Translations under genes and position numbers: made by a program
In this document: positions 33,616-46,188 of the stretch, in pieces
Layout: every line of letters starts with the position of its first letter
Position numbering within the stretch: the stretch's first letter is position 1
The notes under the pieces: generated by a model
What the model was told of the DNA's origin: nothing
What the model saw: the letters and a program-made list of their open reading frames with translations, nothing else
Database searches by the model: none
DNA from: Boesenbergia rotunda
Taxonomy: Eukaryota; Streptophyta; Magnoliopsida; Zingiberales; Zingiberaceae
Reading direction: 5' to 3'
DNA length: 64,000 nt
Assembly (NCBI GenBank): GCA_024364735.1
Contig: JAGFNQ010001614.1
Span: 745,756-809,755 of the forward strand

Positions 33616-34754
33616 TGTTGGGACCTTGACGTACAACTAGAGGGGGTGAATAGCCATTCACCCACTTCAATCGCTATTTCTTCCTACACGTGTTAGCAAG
33701 CGCAAGTGGAAACTTAACTACAAACTAAAATAATGCTAACACCAAACCTTTACGTGGTTCCGAGATGATACTCCTACTCTACGGCTGTCCGTAAGGTGGA
33801 CGATCTCGATCCGTCGATGGATGATTCCCTGGAATACCTCCGGCTAGCTCTTGTCGATCCTTGTGGGTGGAGAAACCTCGCCACAAACGTTTGAAAACTT
33901 CTGAGCACTTATAGGCTACTAACAAGCTTTACTCAAGCCTATTTCACCAATGTCTCTCAGCCAAAAATCAGCTATCTTAAATAGTGCTTGATGTTAAAAG
34001 GACCGTTACCAATCAACTGGTGCTAACACCAGTCGACTGGTCCTCTTGAAGTCGAATGTCACATCCCGACGTTTTGAATTCTAGTCGACACCAATCGACT
34101 GATGCAAGGATCAGTCAACTGATCTTTCTGTGCTCTACATCAGTCGACTGATCCAAGCATCAGTCGACTACCAACTTCCTAAACCTAGGGTTTCCCTTCT
34201 CGAGTACAATTCTCTCAGCACTCGAACCCTTACGACATAGCTGACTCTTTATCCAGCAGCCTCGACCTGTTGCCTTCAAGCCTTCTTCGACTTTGGCTCT
34301 TGTCCCTCGGATGCATACGAATCCGCGGCTCATCCTCATGTCATCCTTCGTGTATGCCTCGAAGTGCACTTCCCTCGGCTCATCGTTCCTGCTTCCAGCA
34401 GCCTCGACCTGTTGCTTTCAAGCCTTCTTCGACTTCGGCTCTCGTCCCTTGAATGTATACAAGTCCATAGCTTGTCTCCTCATGCCATCCTTCGCGTATG
34501 CCTCGAAGTTCGCTTCCTTCAGCACATCATCCCTGCTTTGTCCATAGTCCCTCAGATGCACACTAGCCCACGACTTGTCTCCTCATAATATCCTTCACCG
34601 GACTCGAAGACATCCAACTAAGTCTATGTGTATCTTGCAAACCTACACACTCAAATATACATATTAGATCAACATGAAACCCTAACTTAATCATATTGAC
34701 ACACACATCAAACCCATGATCTACCCGATCACACTTGGGTTGATTGCACAATCA
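33616..34754 (-). repeat. copia 5' LTR with adjacent primer binding site
   Basis: The tRNA-Met-type PBS complement GCTCTGATACCAC at 33602-33614 is followed by TGTTGGGACC and AGAGGGGGTGAATAG, the SIRE-style LTR end. The other end is TGATTGCACAATCA, a near-perfect palindrome. Exact or near CAGTCGACTG words occur from 34010 to 34170. The LTR differs from the one at 16366-17292, so it belongs to another copy. Confidence 0.8.
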
Positions 34755-35114
34755 CCAGGTGCCTGAATAGCCTTTCAGGCACCTAGGAGGCAGGTCTTAT
34801 CCCTACACTGAGTATGCCAGTCAGGATCAGGTTTTGACTGCGACTAGGGCGCCTGAAAGGACATTCAGGCACCTGAATAGGTGCTATATAATGGGGTTGA
34901 GTGCAGCAGTTCAGATCATCAGTTCATACATCTGCTTACTCATTCTGTGTAAAAGAAAAGTGCTGAGACGAAGCTCTATGACCAAGGAGGCTCTAGGAGG
35001 AAGTGCGTGACGCTTCTAAGTTCCAGATTGGTCGGTATCCTCATTTTCTGTTTGGTTTACATTTACTTATAGTTGTAATTCTTTATATTGTTTTGCTTGT
35101 ACTCAACTGTAAGA
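34755..35114 (+). repeat. plus-strand copia LTR, left part, with paired hairpins and TATA box
   Basis: AGGTGCCTGAA and TTCAGGCACCT at 34757-34784 form a perfect 11-bp inverted repeat; a second, similar one lies at 34848-34885. They are followed by CTATATAATGGGG near 34890, a likely Pol II TATA box in plus orientation. The LTR is split at 35114 by an Angela-like insertion and continues at 43765-44019. Confidence 0.65.
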
Positions 35115-36508
35115 TGTTGGGACCGGGTACATGTTGACATGGATGCGGGTTCGTAATTTTAAAATTAATTACGTGCAGCGGAAGGTTTAGCATAAATAAT
35201 TTCTCAAATTATTTAACCACACATCTAAGCATGCAACTTTATCTTGTGTAGACATGATCATATATTTAAAATTTTACAGAAACGTAAACTAATTTACTTA
35301 TTACCTCGCGTAACTCGAAGGAAGGGACGAGATCCAACCATAAGCGTCCCTCGGAAGCTCCGCCTCTATTCGCGTCCACGCCGAGTATCTTCGGGATGAC
35401 TTCGTAAAGCCACGAGTTTCGTGTTCTCGAGAACTACTAGATTCTCTGAGAACGCGACAAGAAAAACCAAGAGAGAAGTAATCACATCGGAAAAACTCAC
35501 TACCAAGGTTGGTCGGAATCACAATTCTGGAGAAAAGGAGGAAGATGACTTGCGCCCAATCCCAAGGTGATGATGGCTGGAGAGGAAGATCGTCCCAACG
35601 GAAGAACTCTACTCGTAGTGCGTGTGACTAAATAGGCTTTCGATTTATGTTGGCCGTCTATAATTAATCAATTATAGAACGATTATGAGTGGCACCTAGT
35701 AGTACATCATAATCCCCAATTAATCGAAAGATCAACGGTTGACCTAAGAAACAATTCTGAAACCTTCAGCAGCTATAATGAATCCGACGAACATGTCATG
35801 TATTTAAGAGATTCATACTCTGTACATGTCATGCTCTGGCCAGAGGCTTCGAGTAACAATTCGACGATAGGCCTCGGGTATACATCTCCTCGCATGCAGT
35901 GGTGAATCCTTTGTAGGCTGTTCAAACATCTTCGGGCACTTCGGCTTATACCCAATCATCCTGGGTCCACACTTCCTTGGAGATGCTTGCTTAAGATGTT
36001 AAAGTATAAGTCTCCATGACCAAGATGACTTGAACACCGCAAGTCAAAGGAACATCGCACTTAAGCTGCAGTAAGAACTTCACTGACATATCTATATGTA
36101 GACTACCATATGAAGTTTTATAGCCACTCACTCCAATGAACTAGTTCCCTTAACTAGCATTCATGTTTATCTCCAGATATCCCAATGTCACTAGCCAGTG
36201 AGAATCAGCTGATTAGAGAATAACCCATGCTAGTCTCAACAGAATTGATAGTGTCCGTATTTATCAATTCATCGACTAGGGACAATTTCAATACTTCACA
36301 ATTGCACATGTAGAGATAATCACTAGTTGTGAATTCATCACAAATTCTCTCATGCTGTGAATTGTATTGTGGACATTCAGTAAATGAGTTTAAGATCTCA
36401 ATCAAATACATAAACATGTATACTCAAATAGTGAATATTCATTTATTAAAATATATGATTACAATCATAAGGCGATTGCCTTAGGACATTTTTCTCATAT
36501 CACTAACA
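35115..36508 (-). repeat. 3' LTR of Angela-like element, deleted form (1394 bp)
   Basis: It aligns with the 2206-bp right LTR but lacks about 690 bp (between CGGAAGAACT and CTACTCGTAGTG near 35605) and about 130 bp (near 35785). A 70-codon sense-strand frame at 36205-36417 is open. Confidence 0.9.
36205..36417 (-). CDS. conserved 70-codon frame in Angela-like LTR (unproven)
   Basis: The frame starts MFMYLIEILNSFTECPQYNS and ends ETSMGYSLIS. It lies in the U3 side of the LTR, in the sense of the element. Frames of equal length with three to five differences are open at 43456-43668 and, on the plus strand, 46280-46492; the copy at about 7300-7510 is broken. No known domain is recognised. Open frames in recent LTR copies can survive by chance, so coding status is doubtful. 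Confidence 0.25.
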   Translation of the reverse strand: MFMYLIEILNSFTECPQYNSQHERICDEFTTSDYLYMCNCEVLKLSLVDELINTDTINSVETSMGYSLIS

Positions 36509-36522
36509 AACTCCCACTTGGC

Positions 36523-39500
36523 CTAATACCAATCGCTATGGTACCCAATACCACAGGCTCTAACATGACCCTCAAACATACTTTGAGGCAAGGCCTTAGT
36601 TAAAGAATCCGCTAAATTCCTTTCAGTGGGAATTTTCTCAATTTGTATATCATTCCTACTTATAATCTCTCTGATCAGATGATAGCGGCGAAGCACATGT
36701 TTGGATCGCTGATGAGACCTTGGTTCCTTTGCTTGTGCAATAGCTCCATTGTTGTCGCAGTAAACCGGTATTGCTTCATCAATGGTTGGAACCACATCAA
36801 GTTCTGAGACAAACTTCTTGATCCAGATTTCTTCCTTTGCTGCTTCCGAAGCTGCAATGTATTCCGCTTCCGTGGTAGAATCCGCTACGGTGTCTTGCTT
36901 GGAACTCCTCCAACTTATTGCGCCTCCATTCAAAATAAATACGTATCCGGACTGAGATTTGGAGTCATCCTTATCTGTCTAGAAACTGGCATCTGTATAC
37001 CCACGTATTACCATATCACCTTCTCCATATATTAGGAACACTTCCTTAGTTCTTCTTAAGTACTTAAGGATTATCTTGACAGCCGCCCAATGATCCATTC
37101 CTGGATCAAATTGGTATCTGCTTGTGATGCTCAAAGCATACGATACATCAGGCCTAGTACATAACATAGCATACATGATAGATCCTATCGCGGATGCATA
37201 AGGAATCTTATTCATGCAAATCCTCTCATCTTCTATGCGCGGACACATAGACTTCGAAAGGTTGATCCCATGCCTGATGGGAAGGTAACCTTTCTTGGAT
37301 TCCGACATGCTAAACCTTTCTAGCACTCAGTCTATATATGTAGACTGCGAAAGACCAAGCAACCGTTTTGATATATCTCTATAGATTCTAATCCCAAGGA
37401 TATAGGTTTCTTCTCCCAGGTCTTTCATGGAGAAAGTTTTGGACAACCAAATTTTAACTGACTGTAAGACTGATATATCATTTCCTATAAGTAATATATC
37501 ATCGACATATAACACTAGGAATACGACTGCACTCCCACTAACCTTCTTGTACACACAAGGTTCGTCAGGATTTTATGAGAAATCAAACTCTTTGATTTTC
37601 TCATCAAAACGGATGTTCCAGCTCCTGGATGCTTGCTTTAGTCCATATATGGATCGTCGAAGCTTACATACTTTGGTTTTATTAACCGATGTGAAACCTT
37701 CAGGTTGTATCATGTATACATCCTCAAGCAGGTTTCCATTAAGGAAAGTTGTTTTCACATCCATTTGTCATATCTCATAATCATAATGAGCTGCTATGGC
37801 CAGGAGCATCCGAATGGATTTAAGCATAGCTACTAGAGAATAGGTTTCGTCATAATCAATTCCTTATTTATAACGATATCCTTTTGCCACTAATCTAGCC
37901 TTAAAGGTAACAACATTACCTTCCATGTCGGTTTTCTTCTTGAAAACCCACTTGCACCCTATGGGCTTAATCCCTTCAGGTGGGTTAACCAAGTCCCATA
38001 CTTGATTTTTGTACATGGAATCCATTTCCGACTTTATGGCTTCAAGCCATTTATCCCTTTCTGAATTTTTCAGAACATCTTCATAACTGATAGGTTCGTC
38101 ATCGTTAATGAGTAACACGTCGTTTGATTCACTTATGAGAAATCCGTATCTCTCTGGAATATTGCGTGTCCTATCAGACCTACGAAGAAGTGGTATTGTT
38201 TTAGGTTCAACTGATAGCTCATCATTATGAGTTATTGGTTGTGGGTCTAGACTAGGTGTCTCTATAATGTCTATTGGAGTTTCTTGAACTTCTTCAAGTT
38301 CAATGCTACTCCCACTATTTTCTTGTAAAAGAAATTCTTTTTCTAGAAATACAGCATGCCTTGAAACAAACACCTTTTGTTCCAAGGGATGATAGAATTG
38401 GTAACCTTTCGTTTCCTTAGGGTATCCAATAAATAGACATTTATCAGACTTAGCATCCAATTTGTCTGATACAGTCCGCTTTACATAAGCAGGACAACCC
38501 CATATCTTTAGGTGAGATAAATGAGGTTTCTTACTATTCCACGTCTCATATGGAGCAGTAGAGACTACCTTGGTCGGGACTCTGTTTAGTAAGTAAACAA
38601 CTGTCTTAAGCGCATAGCCCCAAAAGGATTTTGGAAGAGTTACATGATTCATCATAGATCTAACCATGTCCATCAAGGTTCGGTTATGCCTCTCAGATAC
38701 ACCATTATGCTGTGGTGTATATGGCGGAGTCCATTGAGACAATATCCCATTGTCCCTAAGATAATCTTGAAACTCTTGACTTAAGTATTCACCACCCCGA
38801 TCGGATCGAAGTATCTTAATACTTTTGCCAAGCTGTTTCTCTACTTCACTTCTGAACTCTTTGAATTTCTCAAAAGCTTCAGATTTGTGTTTCATTAAGA
38901 ACACATACCCGAATCGTGAGTGATCATTGATAAAGGTAATGAAGTAGCTATAGCCTCCTTGTGCAAGAGTTGACATTGGTCCACATACATCAGTATGTCT
39001 TAGACCAAGCAATTCTCCCACTGGTTTACCTTTTTCAGAAAAGGGTAATTTGGTCATCTTGCCTTTTAAGCATGATTCGCATGTATCAAATGAACCGGGT
39101 TCAAATAATTCCAGAATTCTACATCGGTGTAATTTGGTCATGCGTTTCTTACTTACATGGCCATGACGACAATGTCACCTATAGGAGTCTATTTGATTAT
39201 CTATTCGAGCACGTTTGTTGCTAACTTCGATATTGAAAACGTCACCGGATAAATCTAACGTGTAGATATCATTGCATAATGTTCCGGTCCCATAAAGAAC
39301 ACCATTTAAAGTTATGTAACAGCGATTGTTACTAAAAGTTAAATGGTAACCCTTTTCATTCAAGCATGAAATAGATACAATGTTTTTATTAACGAAGGAA
39401 CAAAATAACAATTATCCAATTCTAAGACAAGTCCAGTAGGGAGCTTTAGCAAATATGTTCCGATGGCAATAGCAGCAATCTTTGCTCCATTTCCAACTCG

Positions 39501-39815
39501 CAAATTCGCTTCTCCCTTGACGAGTCTTCTTCTATTCCTTAGCCCCTGTATGTCATTACATATGTGTGAGCTACACCCAGTATCAAGTACCCAGGTGTAC
39601 GAGGAAATAGAGTGACATTCAATAACGAAGATGCCTGAAGAGGATGGGGCATCGGATGCCTTCTTCTTCAAGGACTCAAGATAAACCTTGCAGTTTCTTC
39701 GCCAGTGGGCCTCCTTGCCACAGTGATGGCAAGTGCCTTTTGGTGCCATTTCAGTCTTTTTGGCCTTAGTTAACTTATTGGTGTCCAAAATGGAACGCAA
39801 ATTCAAAGAAGACAT
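36523..39815 (-). pseudogene. Angela-like gag remnant and pol with premature stops
   Basis: From 39815 leftwards: a gag start MSSLNLRSILDTNKL joined directly to the CCHC knuckle CHHCGKEAHWRRNC (39725-39690), protease VLDTGCSSHICND near 39570, pre-integrase, integrase with DHSRFGYVF and LRSDRGGEY (38950-38770), RT with YVDDILLIG near 37500 and RNase H with YCDNNGAIA near 36770, ending at 36523. Stops interrupt at 39175, 37864, 37768, 37573, 37327 and 36979. Capsid is missing: an Angela gag normally has some 200 residues between the start and the knuckle. It cannot make a full polyprotein. Confidence 0.92.
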
Positions 39816-39829
39816 GATCAGGTGATTAT

Positions 39830-41541
39830 CTTAGAAATACAAGTTGAGATTATGTGATGAGTATGATAAAGAATGCATCAATATACATTAATTAAATACT
39901 ATTTATTTTTCGAATTGAATAACCCTTTTTATCAATTGTGGAGATCATAGGAACATCTCCAAATAGGTTGATATCCAACCATAGATAAAACAACCATGGC
40001 TAGAGTCCATCAAGTTATTCTTAGCTATGAAGGTAGGTAATTATACCGATTACATATTATACATATGTAACTATCACATTATGCTATCAACTAATTGAAT
40101 GTTTGCATAAATCATTGGGTTGTTAACTCATTAACAAGTATACAACAATATACATAGCACCCAACTGCACTTCTCTTTACATCGACCTTGGTTGTGGCAT
40201 AACAAATCGATGCTCCAAGCTTAAGGCTGACCCATTAATCAAAAAATAGTTTTAATATGGTTGGAGCTCATTCAACCGTTTAGTCGGGCTTGGATGTGTC
40301 CAACAACCAAAACTAAGGATTGACCTCTGACTCCAACTATATGAATCATAAACTAATTCCATGGTTTGAACATGTTGAGGTTCAAGCTGGGCATGGATGT
40401 GTCTATCAACCCAAACGAGAAACAAAACTCCGGTTCTAACCATATTAATGGAAGGTGTTGGCCTTAATATTTTGTAAGGGGTTTTGGGTCTCATCCTTTT
40501 CTTTTATACACATTCATGACATATAATTATGTCATGTTCTAACGATTTCCTTAATAAAGTATGTATGTGACTTAATTTATCAAGTCTCATTAATTGAATT
40601 AGGAACCGGATTTCCTAATTCTAATTTCATACTTTATTCAAGAAATTGTTTTGGGAAACAATTTCCTAAATTATCATAATCAATTTCGGAATTAATATGT
40701 TTAAGACTTTGATTTCTCTAAATCAAATCTTATTAAATTAAGAGACAGATTCCCTTAATTCAACCACATATTATTTTCATGAAAATCTTATTTAAGGAAA
40801 TATACTCTATAGGAAATAATTTTCCTAATTAATTTTGGAGAAAATAATATGTAAGAGCATCACCTCATAAATCAAATAAGGAAATTATCGTTTGAGAATC
40901 ACCTCAAAAATTTCCAAGATTTGATCACAAATTTTATTTATGAAAAATTAATATCAATAATTTAATTTGGATGGCTCCCCGAGGCTCAATCCAAATTAAA
41001 CATTTGACAGCTTAAATTCAATTTAAGAAATTTAATTATAACAACTAACTTTAAATTGGACGGCTCCCTGAGGCTCAATCCAAAATAAAGAATTTTGTAA
41101 ATAATTTAATTTTCAATTATGAATTTAAATGCCAATTAATATTCCCATAATTTATCTAGACTTTCTTGAAAGAAAGTGCCCAAAATTGCGAGCTTTCCAT
41201 AAATGGAAAGTTTCCAAAAATAAAAGGTTTTCAGAATAATTGTAAGTTTCTGGTACAAAGAAAACTTACGTATTTCCAAAATTGGAAAATATCCAAAATT
41301 GGAAATTTCCAAAATTGGAAAGTTTCCAAAAATGGAATGTTTTCACAATTATCATAAAATTTCTGAAACAGAGGTATTTCAAAAGTTTGCAAAATTTCAT
41401 GAGTATTTCCAAACCTTGAAATTCCTAAATCGGAAATTTACCATAATTGGAAAGTTTCCATAATTGGAAAATTTTCCAAAATTGAGATCATGACAAAGTT
41501 TTCCGCAAAATAATTATATGATTATGTTGAACACTAACCGA
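39830..41541 (-). other. Angela-like leader region
   Basis: No coding frame of note is seen in 1.7 kb. The region has a near-duplicate GGMYGGCTCCC-GAGGCTCAATCC at about 40970 and 41047 and, at 41195-41480, many TTTCCAAAATTGGAAA-type dyads. The far end carries the primer binding site. Confidence 0.7.
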
Positions 41542-41553
41542 CTCTGATACCAC

Positions 41554-43759
41554 TGTTGGGACCGGGTGCATGTTGTCATGGATGCGGGTTTGTAATTTTA
41601 AAATTAATTACGTGCAGCGGAAGGTTTAGCATAAATAATTTCTCAAATTATTTAACCACACATTTAAACATGCAACTTTATCTTGTGTAGACATGATCAT
41701 ATATTTAAAATTTTACAGAAACGTAAACTAATTTACTTATTTCCTTGCGTAACTCGAATGAAGGGACGAGATCCAACCGTAAGCGTCCCTCGGAAGCTCC
41801 GCCTCTATTCGCGTCCACGCCGAGTATCTTCGGGATGACTTCGCAAAGCCACAAGTTTCGTGTTCTTGAGAACTACTAGATTCTCCGAGAACGTGACAAG
41901 AAAAACCAAGAGAGAAGTAATCACATCGGAAAAACTCACTACCAAGGTTGGCCGGAATCACAATTCCGGCGAAAAGGAGGAAGATGACTTGCGCCCAATC
42001 CCAAGGTGATGATGCCTGGAGAGGAAGATCGTCCCAACGGAAGAACTTCGTCGCCTCGGTGCTTCTCCTTGTGCTCACGGCAAGAAGAAGGGAGAAGAGC
42101 CTTGTGGCCGGCCAAGAGGAAGAAGGGAGGAGAGGGAGAGAGCCCAGGCAAGAATACTTCGATTATTTTCCAAGCCTTGCCTTGGGTCCTTTATATAGTG
42201 GCCTCTCAACCATCAAGCCTCTCAAAAAGAGACTTATTCCATCATGCCAAGTTTTATCATATTTTAATTCATGATAAAATCGACCAAGTCTCCTTTTTTC
42301 TTATGGAATAAATTTTCTTATCATGGTAATCAATCCATGATTGATTTTATAAAATAAAATAAACCAATCCATGGTTCATTTTAATTTCCATGAAAAATAA
42401 ACCAAACCTTGGTTTATTATATAAAATTTTATATCATCCATAATTTTACAAACCACACTTGGTTTATTTTATAAATTGAACCAAAAACTTGGTTCTCTCC
42501 CTTTGTTGTGGCTGACCAAGCAAAGAGGATGGAGACCCTCTTTGGCCGGCCCATCCAAGCCACGCCCCAATGAATTAAACTTATTTATTTCATCTATTAA
42601 GTTTTCAGAAGACTTAGCCATTTTACGCTTCCGATGCGTCTCTGAAAAATTCAGATTCGACGTATCGTTTGGCTTAACCAAACCTAATCTCTCTTGATTG
42701 GAAAATCCAATTTTCAACTCGTTTTAAATCCCTCGGATTACTCGTAGTGCGTGTGACTAAATAGGCTTTCGATTTATGTTGGTCGTCTATAATTAATCAA
42801 TTATAGAACGATTATGAGTGGCACCTAGTAGTACATCATAATCCCTAATTAATCGAAAGATCAACGGTTGACCTCAGAAATAATTCTGAAACCCTTCAGC
42901 AGCTATAATAAATCGTGCCCCATTTCCTTCACCATCTTATACCCACTTGGTTCAGGACATGGTCTATGTGTGTCAGTCCCCACTAGGCTGACTACGTCAC
43001 ACCTCGCCCAAGTAACGTTTTCTCATCCTACGGATTCTAATTACTCTCATGTATTTAAGAGATTCATACTCTGAACATGTCATGCTCTGGCCAGAGGCTT
43101 CGAGTAACAATCCGACGATATGCCTTGGGTATACATCTCCTCGCAAGGAGTGGTGAATCCTTTGTAGGTTGTTCAAACATCTTTGGGCACTTCGGCTTAT
43201 ACCCAATCATCCTGGGTCCACACCTCCTTAGAGATGCTTGCTTAAGATGTCAAAGTATAAGTCTCCATGACCAAGATAACTTGAACACCGCAAGTCAAAG
43301 GAACATCGCACTTAAGCTGCAGTAAGAACTTCACTGACATATCTATATGTAGACTACAATATGAAGTTTTACAGCCAGTCACTCCAATGAACTAGTTCCC
43401 TTAACTAGCATTCATGTTTATCTCCGGACATCCCAATGTCACCAGCCAGTGAGAATCAGCTGATTAGAGAATAACCCATGCTAGTCTCAACAGAATTGAT
43501 AGTGTCCGTATTTATCAATTCATCGACTAGGGACAATTTCAATACTTCACAATTGCACATGTAGAGATAATCACTAGTTGTGAATTCATCACAAATTTTC
43601 TCATGCTGTGAATTGTATTGCGGACATTCAGTAAATAAGTTTAAGATGTCAATCAAATACATAAACATGTATACTCAAATAGTGAATATTCATTTATAAA
43701 AATAAATGATTACAATCATAAGACGATTGCCTTAAGACATTTTTCTCATATCACTAACA
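41554..43759 (-). repeat. 5' LTR of Angela-like element (2206 bp)
   Basis: The plus strand begins TGTTGGGACC and ends ATCACTAACA. It contains TAAGACGATTGCCTTAAG-type inverted words near 43720 and a 70-codon sense frame at 43456-43668 that is open as in the left LTR. It is the full-length form against which the left LTR shows two deletions. Confidence 0.92.
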
Positions 43760-43764
43760 TAAGA

Positions 43765-44019
43765 CAGGTTTCTCCACCTCTGAAAATTTTGAAAAGGAGA
43801 CCACTAGTGGATGGGTGCTACCTGTAATTAGGCCTTGGACCTACTTACCATTGGGGGTTGGGAACCAAGTAAATCCTGCGAGTTATTGTTGTGTTCATTT
43901 CTATTTTTATTATTCCACTGCTACTAGACACTCTGAACTAAGTGAACAATCAATGAAGATCTGACGAAGTTTTTATGAGTTCATATTCACCCCCCTCTAT
44001 CGATGCCACCGATCCTACA
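43765..44019 (+). repeat. plus-strand copia LTR, right part
   Basis: This continues the LTR begun at 34755. It ends with TTCACCCCCCTCTATCG and GATCCTACA, the usual 3' end style of SIRE-like LTRs. No clear primer binding site follows, so 5' LTR, 3' LTR or solo status cannot be decided. Confidence 0.65.
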
Positions 44020-46188
44020 AGTTCCATAGAGGCGCCCGGAAGCACCTGGCCCAGTTTTGTTCTCTAGCATTTGCTCTTCCATCTTACCTCTAGCTCTAGG
44101 TACAAGACAAATGCGACGACCCCACTTCTCTACCACTAAAGCGGATGCCACTTTTACTTAATCTTAACTTTACCTTATTCTTAGCCTTAGGTTACAACTA
44201 CTTGACTTCCCTTAACTTGCTCTGAATTTTTTTCTTTTTAAAAAAAACTTTCTTTTTATTTGCTTTGCAAGGATTTGACTCCTAGACCTCTTAGTTGTAA
44301 AATTGAAGCACTAACAATCTGCCCTACAACACTTTCTTTTCAATGGTACCAGTTGACTGCTAGATAGCCAGTCGACTGGTGTCAGCCACAGAAACTTTCT
44401 GTGCTCGGCACCAGTCGACTGGCCTCTTGGCAGTTGACTGGTGCATCAAACAGAAGGTTCTGTTCGATAGGGCAGTCGACTGGTTCTGAACCAGTCGACT
44501 GGCACGCCTGAAAACTGCAGTTTCAGACCTGAGGAAGCCTTTCAAGGGTCCATAACTCATACACTTCCAAAGCATATAGATAAATAACTCCAAATCTATA
44601 CTCTATACTAGATTTATAAACATCTTAACAACCCAAAACAAATCCATTAACTCGCAATTAGGATTTCTACGAAATTTAACAAACTATCAAAACATATGAA
44701 ATCTATACTAGAGTTTGTACTTAACTTTGTCTCTATGCAAAGTTTAACCAAGATCATTTCGTTCTACCACTCTAAAACACTAACCACAAGTTTCTATGAG
44801 ACTTAACCCAAGAATCTCTCCCACGGCCGCCACCACTGAACATCAATGCAAGTCTCATTCGCCTCCTTAGCTTATGCTTTTTCTTTACCTTTATCTGCAA
44901 TAGAAGGAAATGCAACTAATAAGCGATTTGCTTAGTAAGTAAATCCTAACTCACAAATCCATGCGATCAATGATAAACATGTTCTTTTCAAAGTATGCTC
45001 GCTTCAAAATACATGCACTTGGAAATACTTGCACATGGGAACTTTCATATAATTTTCATGCTTAATCATGCTTGAAAACATTTACTTACATCAAAACACT
45101 TGCAAACATAACATGCTCATGATTTCTTTTTAGACTTGATACTTATACATTTCCATACTTTAAAACACTAACTTCCTTGCTCTTGCTTTTTAGCATGCTT
45201 GTAACATAACAACATGAACATACATAACAAAACATGTACTTAACTGGAAACACTTACATATACTCATATACTTCAAAATAATAATCAACTTTCTAGGTCT
45301 TGACACTGTACCTGGTATCAATGTACCATTGCGCGCATCCCTAATAGGTTTCGGGGTAGCGAGCCACCGCACCCTATTAGAGCTTCTTTCTAACTTTCTG
45401 TGGGCCTCTCCTTTGCCCGGTACATGTCACTTTACAAAAGTAAAATACTTTCTTACTCATAATATTTATACTTATCAAGCTATCTCATCTTTTTCCATAA
45501 ATTTGGCACTACAAAACTTTACTTTTCTTACCTGGAACTTTCATCGAGCACCTTGCGTGCCCTTAACCCAAAACTCATTTTTGGGACTTTTCAAGAACTT
45601 GGTCTTATCATGCTTAGATTCACATACACAAAACCTACTCTAATTCAAGTTCTATGATAAAACATGTATTCTTCAGAAACTTAAATCACACAATAAAACA
45701 ATAATCTTAAAGCATGCACTTAGATCACAAAAATCACGGTTCTACAACGAGAAACTACATACGAAACTACTTCTATTGCAGGTGAGTGATCTACTTACCC
45801 TTTGTTTGAAGAAAACTCACTAAGTATATGGTAAAATCCTAGCGTAGCACTCCTTTTCTCTTCCCTTGCGAAAATCCTCACTCCTTGGCCCTAGGGAAGA
45901 AAGCCCTAGGTTCTCTACTCAAGAGGAAGAAGAAGGAGGAAGTAAACCCTTGTTTTCTCCCTGTTTTCGCAGCCTCCTCTTGCCCTTATTTCCGCCGACT
46001 CCCTGACCTAAAGGGGATTTAACGCAACTTAAGCGGAAGTTGAAACACCTCTTCATGAAAAAGACTTACTCGCCTATAACATTAATTCACTTCATCCTTT
46101 TTTGTGCTTGATACCCCCGACCTTTTGGCCAGTTGAGCTCGCTCAAGGACCATGCTTGCCGCGTGGTCGCGAAGTCAAACCTCCCTCC
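44020..46188. repeat. diverged chromovirus-type LTR region, no gene seen
   Basis: There is no credible coding frame. The stem-loop at 45341-45380, the AATAAGC-GATTT-GCTTA hairpin near 44920 and the AGGTGAGTGATCTACTTAC block near 45780 match, in order, landmarks of the LTRs at 19954-31830, so this is a distant member of that family. At 44345-44510 there are seven CAGTCGACTG or CAGTTGACTG words. It ends where an Angela-like LTR starts at 46189. Confidence 0.6.
45341..45380. other. conserved stem-loop in diverged LTR (copy 4)
   Basis: CTAATAGG and CCTATTAG form the lower stem, CGGGG and CCACCG the upper, around the loop TAGCGAG. The stem differs from copies 1-3 at several paired positions while the loop is unchanged. 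Confidence 0.75.

Larger units (their letters stand above)
35115..43759 (-). mobile_element. Angela-like Ty1-copia element, complete ends, TSD TAAGA
   Basis: The element is bounded by TAAGA at 35110-35114 and 43760-43764. Left (3') LTR is 35115-36508, right (5') LTR 41554-43759; PBS complement CTCTGATACCA at 41542-41552; PPT complement at 36509-36525. The interior has a gutted gag, protease, integrase, RT and RNase H, all interrupted by nonsense codons. It inserted into an older plus-strand copia LTR. Confidence 0.95.

Noticed and set aside
16366..34754. A single SIRE-like element split by the chromovirus block (3' half at 16366-19953, gag and 5' LTR at 33158-34754)
   Set aside because: The two LTRs have different ends and poor similarity, so they belong to different copies or families.
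44020..44340. A primer binding site after the LTR end at 44019
   Set aside because: AGTTCCATAGAGG only vaguely resembles the tRNA-Met site, and no copia interior follows.
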